DNA from: Narthecium ossifragum
Lineage: Eukaryota > Streptophyta > Magnoliopsida > Dioscoreales > Nartheciaceae
Reading direction: 5' to 3'
Length of the DNA: 64,000 nucleotides
Assembly (NCBI GenBank): GCA_963920575.1
Contig: OY986972.1
Span: 16,906,502-16,970,501 of the forward strand
A program made the position numbers and the translations under genes. This document shows positions 35,698 through 45,543 of this stretch, one piece after another. A model generated the notes under the pieces. That model was not told the origin of the DNA and ran no database searches. It worked only from the letters and a program-made list of their open reading frames with translations. Each line of letters opens with the position of its first letter. The stretch's first letter is position 1.

Positions 35698-37880
35698 TGT
35701 CGCGCCTCGACCCGCGTAGGCCCAACCGGGGCTGGCGACGCGAACCGGAACCTAACCTACTGCGGAAAATTTTGGCGAGGTTTCCCTCTAATCGTAGTGG
35801 TTACCCTAGCACATTATAATCATCCTGTATTAACACAAATTACAAACCTCAAAGACTGAACTGACATAATATTACAAAATCCTCAAACAGGGAAATTATA
35901 CATTTATCACTCCCGTAGGAGACTATCTATAACAAAAAGGGTAAAACTGGAAGATCGCCACCTCTCAAGCACCGCCAGACGCCGCCACGTCACCAGACAC
36001 CGGCCCGGTACGGGAGACCGAAGAAGAGCTAGCGCCAGCACCTGCAAAACGCAGCCCGGGTAGGAATGAACACTAAGCTCAGCAGGGACACTACACTACG
36101 ACACTCACAAGGGAGGGAACACAACAGTGTCGCCTCCAAGTCTATCCTAGGTGTATACAAGGGTCCCATAACCCTACTGGAAGTCCGTGAACGTAGGCCC
36201 AAAACACTGCAACTCTCAACAGGACACAGAACACCGTTTGGCGGGCCAGGACACCGCTGGGCAGGCACTCCTCTTCCCAAGAGTTTAGGAACACCGGACT
36301 CCGGCTACACTTCGGATACAACTTAAAGTCGACACGACCTCTAAACATCGAACAATCATGTATTCAGGTCAAACTAACCCTATCATCGAAAACGACTGAA
36401 TACTACAAATCGAGTCCTGGACCAAGCTACCCGCAACGGTCCTAGAGCTAGATCCGGGCTACCCGAAAGCCCCGAATCGGCAACACCCTACACAGATGCA
36501 ACTAATGCACAACACAATACATGCTATGAACATGCGCAGGATAATACAGATAAGCATGCAACAGTATGTGATGATATCAATAATAAAGTCTAGGCACGGC
36601 ACCCTGCCGGCCCGGGGGTGGTGAACAAGTAAATAAGGGTCTAGGAGCTGCTGCAGTGGTACCACCACCAACTGCCAGCAGTCCACCACAACACCTGCAC
36701 CGAGAAGCAGCCCCGCAGACAACAGCTCACAGATAACAGATAAAGCCCTCGGCGCACGCCAACATGCAAGGTTAGGGAAAGCTGTAGGGCTATCCGCCCG
36801 TTTATTCTAAGCATCCCGGGAGTCATCACTCCCCCGGTTCACCACTGCCCCTATTATAGGGCTAACATGCTTAATCATATGTACCATGTATTAAGACAGT
36901 AAAGAAAACCATCATACACATCCCCGTGGGCAAAATCCACTTGAAAACACCTCTCAGCCACTAAGGGATCGATCTCCCTTTCCAAGGGGATTGATCTCCT
37001 TAGTACTTAGGAGAACTCGTCCCTGTCAACCCAAAGAGATCGATCTCTTCCTCCAGAAGGATCGATCTTCTTTGTGACCAGGGACCCGACATCCCTCAAC
37101 CCAGCAAGGATCGATCTCTTCCTCCAGAAGGATCGATCCCGCTCGGGCTTGGCATGACACACCATAAGAGATCGATCCCTCCTCAAAAGAGATCGATCCG
37201 AATGGGTTCTCCGGCGTACTTCCAGCGAGAAATACCGCCGGAGGAGACATCCAAGCTTCTCAAAACTCTGGGATCTGATAGATCAAGGTCCCACGAGTCC
37301 AAAACCGGTAAAATCACGGAAAACCAACAAGTATATTAACAGATCTAAGCATAAGAACATAAATCAAGCCGGAAAAACTCAAAACCTCGAAAAGATGTAG
37401 GTAGGAATCCCTACCTAAGCAAGAGCAGCTTCAATCCAAGCTGCTAGGCCTTAGATCTTCCTCAAACGAACTCAAATCCAGCAATAACACGGTTGAAATC
37501 TCAGAATTTCCAAAAAAATCAAAAGAGAACGGTTTCGTTTGTTTTATAGAAAAACGAACCGACATAAGGGAGATCGATCTCTCTTGAGAAGGGATTGATC
37601 TTCCTTGCCAAATCGGGTTTGACTTTCTGGCACAATGAGATCGATCTCTTAGCTAGAGAGGATCGATCCGACTTGTCCAGAAAGCCAAACTTGGGCCAAA
37701 ACTCAAGCCCAAGCCCGGATCTTTCGATCCCATGTCCCACTAACCATTCTAATCAAACATTACCACAAATATGGTCAGTGTGTGCACACGCGAGTGTGAA
37801 ACAAACCGGCAAGGCATAATTTACCAAATTGCCCTTGCGGTCCACGACGAGCCACATGAGTAGAGGGACGGGTCCTCACA
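35698..37880. mobile_element. Solo LTR (type 1) inside the MULE
   Basis: It runs from TGTCGCGCCTCGACCCG at 35698 to ...GGACGGGTCCTCACA at 37880 (2183 bp), flanked by exact CTTTC at 35693-35697 and 37881-37885. No gag or pol. It postdates the MULE insertion. It carries two GATCGATC arrays. Confidence 0.9.
36967..37668. repeat. GATCGATC paired stem-loop modules in the solo LTR
   Basis: Octamer pairs start at 36967/36989, 37038/37060, 37109/37131, 37170/37191, 37572/37593 and 37639/37661, a pitch of 21-22 bp each time; two second members read GATTGATC. Most spacers are self-complementary, for example CCCTT-TCC-AAGGG and CTTC-CTCCA-GAAG. Confidence 0.9.
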
Positions 37881-38051
37881 CTTTCGATCCTACATTGTTC
37901 TCCTTCACCCTCATATTCTTTACCTCCCAAATCATCTCCACAAGCCCTCATTCTTCCAACACATCCCACGTAAAGCCCTAATCCCCCCCCCCAAAACATC
38001 TCACACAAGCCTGGAGTGAAGGAGTGAAGGAGACGATCGCGTGTCAGGTCG

Positions 38052-41000
38052 GAATGGATGGCGAGGACGAGCGCTGGAGTGAAGGAGAGGATAGAAATCC
38101 AGCAGCAAATGTAAATTTCTCGCTCCCGTTTCTGTTTTGTTTTCTTTCCCAGGCCGCAAACAAATCGGTACTATCAAACCGATTAACTATGGTTTCGTCG
38201 GTACTTAAACACCGGCATATATGTACATAACCGGTATCAAGATACCGATATACTTGTTGTATGCAAAATCAACAAGTTTGTATCGGTAATAAGAAACCAA
38301 AATATTTAATATTTGTCGGTACTATAGTACCATTATGGTACAATGTTCATCGGTATTGATATACCGATTGAGTAACTCCAAAAATTTGTAATGTTGTATA
38401 TATACCGATTGGCATCGGTAATAAGTTACCGGTTTATTGGATATATACCGGTACCTAGGTACCGATATAATAGTGTGTTTGCAGGTACTATGATACCGAT
38501 AGGAACGCAGTATTGGATATATATACCTCACTAACTATATGCTTTTATTCAGGATTATGTTTCTACTGATGCCAGTGGTGTAGGAGCCGTAATTACCCAT
38601 GACTACACACAGGAATTCACAACTAATATGGTATGTTGCTTAAAGACTATATCTTGCTAGAAGACTACTAAGTTCATCAATTTGATTCTTATTCTTTGAT
38701 TCTAGATCTTCCAAAGCCGACAATCACTTGTGCAATGGGCACAAACAGTTGGAAGGCAAAATGGGCTGGTGGTCGTGACAAAGAATTCAGAGGTCGGGGG
38801 GTGTGGTAGAAAGCCAAGAATCACCTTGGCTTGCGAACGAAGTGGTGAGTACCGGAAAACAATAAAGAAAGATGATAGTGGGAAAATTTTTTTTGCAAAT
38901 CAGAGAAAGAAATCCGTTGACTCTGGGACAAAGAAGTGTGGGTGCCCTTTCAAGCTTCAGGGTGTGAAGCTTGCATTTGATGACGATTGGATGCTAAGAG
39001 TTGTTTGTGGAGTGCACAATCACCTACATGCAGATCATCTCGAGGGTCACTCGTTTGCCGGGAGATTATCTGCGGAACAGAACGATATGGTAGTTAAGAT
39101 GTCGGCAAGCCTAGTGAAGCCAAGGCAAATTTTGAACACCATAAAGCAGCAAGATTCTAGAAACGTATCCACTATGAAGACCATCTATAATGTACGCCAA
39201 AGAAATAGGGTGATCGAAAAGGCGGGAAGATCAGAGATGCAGCAGCTATTGAAGCATCTAAATGAATGTGGTTATGTTGAATATCACACGGTTCAGGAGG
39301 ACACAGATGTTGTGAGAGACATATTTTGGTCACACCCCGTGTCTATTGAGTTAGTCCGTGCATTTCCCGAGGTGTTGCTCATGGATTGCACCTACAAGAC
39401 CAATAGATACCGACTTCCTCTACTTGAGATTGTTGGGGTCACGTCGACGAGTATGACATTCGCCGCTGCTTTTGTCTACATTGAGTCCGAGAAGGAGGAC
39501 CGATACAAATGAGCTTTGGATATACTGAGGGCATTGCTGGAAGGATGCCAAATGCCACGAGTTGTGGTGACAAACAGAGAGCTTGCTTTGATGAATGCTA
39601 TCAGGTCAGTCTTTCCTGAGACCAAAAGCATGATATGTAGATGGCATATTCAAAAGAACGTCGAGCTCAGCTGCAAACACACTTTCGAAACGACAGAGAA
39701 AGTTGACTTGTTCATGACATTATGGAAATTAGTTGTAACTGCATCTACCGAGGAGGAGTACAAGAAACACTTAGAGACACTAGAAATAACTTTCTATGGT
39801 TACCCGGCAGCTACTAAATATGTTTGGGAATCGTGGCAGGATGGCTTCAAAGAATTATTCGTCAGTGCTTGGACCGATGAATATATGCATTTCGGCAATC
39901 ATACTACAAATAGGGTGGAGAGTGCACATGCCAAGTTGAAGAAGCATCTCGGGGCATCCAGCTGCAGCTTTGACACGTCGTGGGCCACCATTCACTCTTT
40001 GCTTGAGCTACAACACTGTGAGATTAAAGCATCCTTTGAGAAAAGCAAACACATTGTGCAACACAATTTTAAGCATGCCGTCTTCAAAGAGCTCCGAGGT
40101 TTCATTTCAAAGAGTGCACTTGTAATAGTTCAAAAAGAATCAGAACGAGCCAATGAGATCGGAGCGGATAAGATCGCATGTGGTTACACAGTCCGTCGTA
40201 CACATGGCTTGCCATGTTCCCATGAGATCGCCAATTATAAGCTCGACTGCCGCCCCATACCACTGGCATGCATACACCACCATTGGTGAAAGCTTGAGAT
40301 GTCGCCTGCACCAGCCAATGAAATCCCAAGGCTCAAGTGCAAAAATGCGTTAGAATGCCTAGAAAATGCTTTTTTGGCTCAGGATGATGCAGGCCGAATG
40401 CATTTGCTAAGAAAAATGTATGAGTTAGCAGAGCCGCAGTCTACATGCATGCTAGAGCCAGATGTGAAGCTGAGGACCCGTGGTCGACCGTGTGCTAAGG
40501 AGAGGAAGCTGATGCTCTCAACACGACGTGACCCATCCGCCTTTGAGTATGGACCTTCGTTCAAGGACAGCAACTCCCCACAAGAAACAACTATCATTGT
40601 TACTCCCATTTCTTGCATGAAAGCTGAGGTAAAGAAAAAGAGGCAGTCGAAGGAGAGAGTGATAAGGACTCGGACAGCCGCTCCGTTGGGCTACCTTGGC
40701 CAGTTTCTAGAAGGGCTGAGAAAATATATTAAGCAAATTAAAGATGTTGTATCAAATGGAAACTGCGGTTTTAGAGCGATAGCCGGATTATTGGGCTACG
40801 GCGAGGACAATTGGTCCCAGGTGAGGAATGGGCTTATCAATAAGCTCCGTGATCACTTTAAGAGCTATATTATGTTGTATGGGGGTGAAGAACGGGTTCA
40901 AGAGCTGGGCCAATCTTTGTCATTTTTCGAGGACAATCCTCTACCTGATCGGTGGATGACCATGCCGGACATGGGTTACCTCATCGCATCACGATACTTT

Positions 41001-41291
41001 GTTGTCTTGCTCCGCGTCTCTGGGAGACAATGTCTGACACTCTTGCCACTTTGGCCCGCGGCGCCTCCCAAACCGGCACGGAGAATCATCGCGATCGGGT
41101 TCGTCAACAAAAATCACATTGTTCAGTTGCACATGCAGCCTGGATGTCCGATGCCACCCATAGTCGGTAGCTGGGCCAAATATCGAGATGATTGTGCCAT
41201 TGGCTGGGATTCTTATAGCGAGGAGATAAAGAAGTTCGAGTCAATCGTGGCATCAGATGTTGCTACAACGGACACGATAGACCTTGAGTGA
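38052..41291 (+). pseudogene. MULE transposase: FAR1 / MULE DDE / SWIM / OTU, inactivated
   Basis: The main frame runs from about 38707 to the stop at 41289-41291. A preceding exon at about 38552-38630 (DYVSTDASG...) and a first exon at about 38052-38110 (MDGEDERWSEGED) are plausible. Domains in order: FAR1-type DNA binding (CGRKPRITLACERSGEYRK, KKCGCPFKL, VCGVHNHLHADHLEGH); MULE catalytic domain (LLMDCTYKTNRYRLPLLEI, VVVTNRELALMNAI, MICRWHIQKNVE, HTTNRVESAHAKLKKHL); SWIM (GYTVRRTHGLPCSHEI); a linker; then OTU (NGNCGFRAIAGLLGYGEDNW and NHIVQLHM). In-frame TGA codons stand at 39510-39512, where the family has Trp (RYKW), and at 40287-40289, where it has Arg (HWRKLEM). The second catalytic Asp (usually TDRELAL) is Asn, and the Asp usual before the OTU cysteine is also Asn. 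The encoded protein cannot be functional. Confidence 0.88.
38164..38500. repeat. CGGTA/TACCG hairpin array, left arm of the MULE
   Basis: About eight short palindromes with arms like ATCGGTA and TACCGAT and changing centres, for example ATCGGTA-TTGATA-TACCGAT near 38349, CCGGTATC-AAGATACCG near 38231 and ACCGGTACC-TAGGTACCGAT near 38447. If the proposed first transposase exon is right, the array lies in intron 1. Confidence 0.85.
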
Positions 41292-41446
41292 CCATTGGAG
41301 CATGTTATGTACTCTTTATTTATGCTATGCTATGTACTCAAACATTTTTATTTGCTAAATGTACCCAATCCTGATCGATGTGCTCAGTCATTGTACCCTA
41401 CTAGTCAAACCATATAGGCATGCAAATAAAGATCAGAGAACCTAAT

Positions 41447-41756
41447 AATCGGTAGTATACTACTGATATAAAAAAAGAATAGCAGTAGTATACTGCCAAC
41501 TAAACTCCCGAACAGGGAATCGTTTCGTCGGTACCACAGTACCGAACATTATACATTTTTCTGGTAACACGGTACCGATGTCGAATATCGGTATATCACC
41601 ACCGATAGATATAGAATATGTCGGTATGTGAATACCGATATGCTGTAATTTGTCATGTAAATTTGGTATCCTTGGTAGTACACTACCGATGTTCATTTAT
41701 TAACCCGGTATCTTTATGCCGACTATGTTCAATCACATCGGTACTTGAGTACCGAA
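41447..41756. repeat. CGGTA/TACCG hairpin array, right arm, between the convergent MULE genes
   Basis: The same module type as at 38164-38500: TCGGTA-CCACAG-TACCGA near 41528, TCGGTA-TGTGAA-TACCGAT near 41621, and ATCGGTA-CTTGAG-TACCGA near 41737, plus several imperfect ones. It begins about 160 bp after the transposase stop. Confidence 0.85.
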
Positions 41757-42071
41757 ACTCCTTGTAACAGATATATAGAGGGACCTGTTAACCCGATATA
41801 AATCCTGCTAGAAACAACATCAAAACATGTATCATTCAAGTGCTGGTTAATTACAAGCACTAACTACACAAAAATGAGTTACACATCCATCATCTAACAT
41901 GTATCAGTTATCGGTTACACATCTAAGATGAGTTACACATCCAAAAACGAGGCATCAGTGTCATGTATCAGTTACACATCAATTCAGTGGCACTACATGT
42001 AACTATTGTGTAAGCCTAAGTTGATTGCCGCCCTCTCCATCGCCCACATGTCTCCGGCGTGTATAAGTTTG

Positions 42072-43956
42072 TCACATATCACGCCCGCCATGCACAGCAG
42101 TATGGATCTGGGCTACCCTGGCCCTCAGCTCCTCGTGCGTCGTAGTCCCCATTTCGCCAAAAGCTTCGTCGACCATCCTCGCGACTCTATTGAACTACAA
42201 TTAAATTCAAACCAGAAATTAGTACATGTGCATTAATGGCTAAAAAAGCATATAAACATAGTAATCTTACTAGCGCAGGCAATCGCTCATTGACGGCATC
42301 GGCTGTTGCAGACTGCCGTTCTGGGTTTTGGACCTTGACGTGTAAGATGGACCGGTACCATGGCATATATCCCGCCTCGCACTCATTTCCCAGACTAACC
42401 GGAACCCCTGTCCTGGCAATGGAAGTGCTATGTGATCCATAGTCCAACCAGAAAGCCCGGGTGAATGGGAAATCTCGGTGGTAACCTCGTGCCGAGTCCT
42501 TGGCCCCCATGTGGGACTTCGTTGGCTGCACAGGTGGCCCGACGATGATCTGACAAATACCCATTTGGCGAAGCACTCTGTCCGGATGGTAAGGTTCATT
42601 GCACTCAGGGGAGCTTAGGGTGTCGGAGAAGAAATTGATATCGTCGCGAGGAAAAGGAGTCCCTCGATAACCACGGTAAGGATCCCATGTCACCTGCGTT
42701 AGAAAGAGTATTTTTAAAATGAAATAGTATTCTTATAAGATGTAATAGTATTCTTACTTCATCTGGGAGCAGTCGGTCTAGTCGCTCGTGGTAAATTATG
42801 ATGTTCTCTTCTGGTTTCCCCGACCTCCTACCAGGCAACCAATGATAAACACGTGGTTGTCCGTGCTCATAATGCAAATTGCATCGTGCTTCCACAACAG
42901 AAGTGAAGTGATCGTATATCCAAGCCTAATACAGACAAATAATTCAACATAGACACCATGTACCCTTAAATAAAATAAACATTGTGGGACACAGCTACTA
43001 GGATGAACATACCTCTAACAAAGTGAGGTAACCACCAATTGCCGATGCGCCCCATCTACTGGCAAGCCTAAGTTGTCGGTACAGGTATACAAGTGCGGCA
43101 GCACCCCATGCGTACTTACCAACGGCGCCAACGTCTGACAATGCGGGCAATATCGACAGGTGTACCCTGGACCCCGACTTGTCACAGAAGAGCGTACACC
43201 CCATCAAGTAGAGGATATAAGCCCTTGCTGAACACTCTACACCGACCAACTCGACCGTGGAATTATCTCTAAGAAATGTCATCCTTACTGTAGACCCCCC
43301 CCGCCGCACTTCCCACACTTCCACAAGAGCATCCTTATGACGAACTCCCAGATAATCAACCAATGCCCTCACATACAAGTCAGTGGCTTTGCTCAATTTG
43401 ATCTTCCTCTCCTCCAGTGGCACCCCGGCAACAGGGATGTCTAAAATCACTCCCACGTCAGCAAGGGTAACAGCCATCTCACCCCAGGGGAGGTGGAAAG
43501 TGTTCGTCTCCGGGTGCCATCTCTCGACGAATGCCGTTACCATGGCACTGTTGATCGATTTGTAGGAGCAATGCGCTAGGTGTCCTACGTTGCCCATACA
43601 ATCTCCATAAAACCCGGCACGTTCATTCCCTCCCAATTCGTCGTTGACGGCCCGCGGGCATCAATCTTAAGTGGTTAACCACGCTCATTTCCTTGCCATA
43701 TGCCATTGGCGACATGTGTTCTGAACTCAATGAGCACGGACTTATCCACATGCCCCCAAGTGATACGGTCGTCCTCCTCATCCTCACTAGCCGCGCCTGT
43801 CCTCTCTGCTACGCCCTCAGGTTCCTCACGTATGGGTGGATGCTCGTTTGCTATCCTTTTTCTTCTCACCGACGCTGTCGGCCGCGTGCGTTGGGAAGTT
43901 GAAGACGATGCGGCAGAAGACGAGGTTTTGTTTTGTTTCTGTTGAGGACGACCCAT
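42072..43956 (-). pseudogene. Plant mobile domain (PMD, MAIN-like) gene within the MULE
   Basis: Exons on minus: about 43956-43020 (with breaks), 42925-42762, 42692-42271 and about 42190-42072, ending in a TGA at 42074-42072. The N-terminus is a Lys/Ser-rich tail (MGRPQQKQNKTSSS). Conserved PMD motifs follow: HLAHCSYKSINSAMVTAFVERWHPETNTFHLPWGEM, split as SINSAMVTAFVERWHP and TNTFHLPWGEMAVTLADVG, then ILDIPVAGVP, GAAALVYLYRQL, AWIYDHF, VTWDPYRGY and VGPPVQP. This is the aminotransferase-like plant mobile domain known from MAIN and MAIL1 and from transposons. A stop after QGNERG (about 43677) and a frame change near 43619 break the N-terminal part, so it is called a probable pseudogene. It converges on the transposase. 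Confidence 0.8.
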
Positions 43957-44807
43957 GTAGAACTTCTACAGTCCATGATACATAATAAGCCATGAGACAG
44001 AACTTGGAATCTATACATTGGCATGGTATTAGCATTGCTCTATACATTGAATCGATCAATATTATGCAACCCAAGATCAAAACATGGAACAAAACCTGAT
44101 AAAAATCACCTCTTTCGGACGGAGATGATAGCCGGAGACGAGGAAGAGAGGGGCCGGTCGAGGAAGAGGGGAGCCGAGGAACAGGGGAGGTCGGGGCAGG
44201 AGAAGAGGGGAGCCGGTCGTTGATTGCCGACGAAGATGATAGCCGTCGGTGGTCGTTGCATGCCGATGGAGACGTCGGACGGAGATGATAGCCAGAGACG
44301 AAGAAGGGGGGAGCCGAGGAACATGGGAGGTCGGGCCCGGAGAAGAGGGGAGCCGGTCGTTGCTTGCCGACGAAAATGATAGCCGTCGGTCACCGTTGCT
44401 TGCCAATGGAGACGCTGGCCGTCGGGACGAGGAAGAGGGGAGGAGGTAACGATCAGGCGAGTGAGGGCTAGGGTTAGGGAGGTAAAGGGGTAAGTTGGGG
44501 GTAGTTTGGGTAATACCGTGTGGGGTGGGACGGTTTGGGTAAGTGGGGGTAGTTTAGGTAGTTCAGTGATTTTTAATATGGTGTGTTGAGTTAGAAGGTG
44601 TGTTCTTAAATCTGATTTGTGGTGTGGTGAGTAATGTGGTGTGATGAGTTCATTTTGTTGTGCGGATAGCCGTACCCTTTGCACTATTATGTCCTGCCTT
44701 TTTTGAGTACCACAAATACCCCCTCTCGAGGATCTTGTTTCCCACGAGAGTGTAAGGGCCTTTTTGTCTTTTTCACTTTTAAGTCCTCTAATCATCTCCT
44801 TCGACTC

Positions 44808-45470
44808 CTCGTAGACTCCAACCGTCGGCGAACAATTTCCTCCGCCGCTCTTGCTTCTCCTCGGCTCCGCCTAATATTTTCCCTATATCGATGGAGTCGC
44901 CTCGACTTCCTCCCACCGTCCCTTCCTCGATCTCCCCGTCGAATCCATCCGTCGGCGAACCATTTCCTCCGCCGCTCTCGCTTCTCCTCGGCTCCGCCTA
45001 ATATTTGCTCTATATCGATGGAGTCGCCTCGACTTCCTCCCACCCTCCCTTCCTCGATCTTCCAGTCGAATCCATCCGTCGGCGAACCATTTCCTCCGCT
45101 GCTCTCGCTTTTCCAAGGCTCCGCCTCATATTTGCTCTATATCGATGGAGTCGCCTCGACTTCCTCCCACCCTCCCTTCCTCGATCTTCCAGTCGAATCC
45201 ATCCGTCGGCGAACCATTTCCTCCACCGCTCTCGCTTTTCCACGGCTCCGCCTAATATTTGCTCTATATCGATAAAGTCGCCTCGACTTCCTCCCACCCT
45301 CCCACCGTCTCTTCCTTGATCTTCCCGTCGAATCCATCCGTCGGCGAACCATTTCCTTCGCCGCTCTCGCTTCTCCATGGCTCCGCCTAATATTTTCTCT
45401 ATATCGATGGAGTCGCCTCGACTTCCTCCCACCGTCCCTTCCTCGATCTTCCTCTTCTCCCCCTCCTTCC
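44808..45470 (+). repeat. 127-bp minisatellite, about five copies, upstream of the phosphatase gene
   Basis: Units are marked by tatatcgatgg at 44884, 45011, 45138, 45265 (reads tatatcgataa) and 45400. The spacings are 127, 127, 127 and 135. Each unit holds gtcggcgaac, cgctctcgcttctcc, ggctccgcct and atcgatggagtcgcctcgac. The same word atcgatgga then begins the coding exon at 45541. Confidence 0.9.
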
Positions 45471-45543
45471 AATCTTTTCTTATTCTTCTCGTAAAAAATC
45501 CTCCCAATATCGCTCTCCCGTCTCCACTCTTCCTCCAATATCG

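Larger units (their letters stand above)
35413..44677 (+). mobile_element. Mutator-like element carrying transposase-OTU and plant mobile domain genes
   Basis: The left terminus at 35413 (GGGTGCGGCTATCCG) and the right terminus at 44677 read on the other strand (GGGTACGGCTATCCG) are inverted repeats of about 45 bp, both running into ATGAACTCATCACACCACA-like sequence (left copy TTGAACTCATCACACCACA). A perfect 9-bp duplication, tttgcacta, flanks it at 35404-35412 and 44678-44686, as expected for Mutator. Subterminal CATCACACCACA words recur on both sides. Without the nested LTR (35698-37880 plus its duplication) it is about 7.1 kb. It contains a decayed MURA-type transposase on plus, a plant mobile domain gene on minus, and CGGTA/TACCG hairpin arrays beside the transposase. 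A repeated GC-rich block of about 160 bp (gacggagatgatagcc at 44117 and 44279) lies near the right end. Confidence 0.92.

Noticed and set aside
44106..45538. Long overlapping frames rich in Arg/Glu or Pro/Ser
   Set aside because: Explained by the GC-rich duplicated block near the MULE end and the 127-bp minisatellite; no domain and no splice logic.
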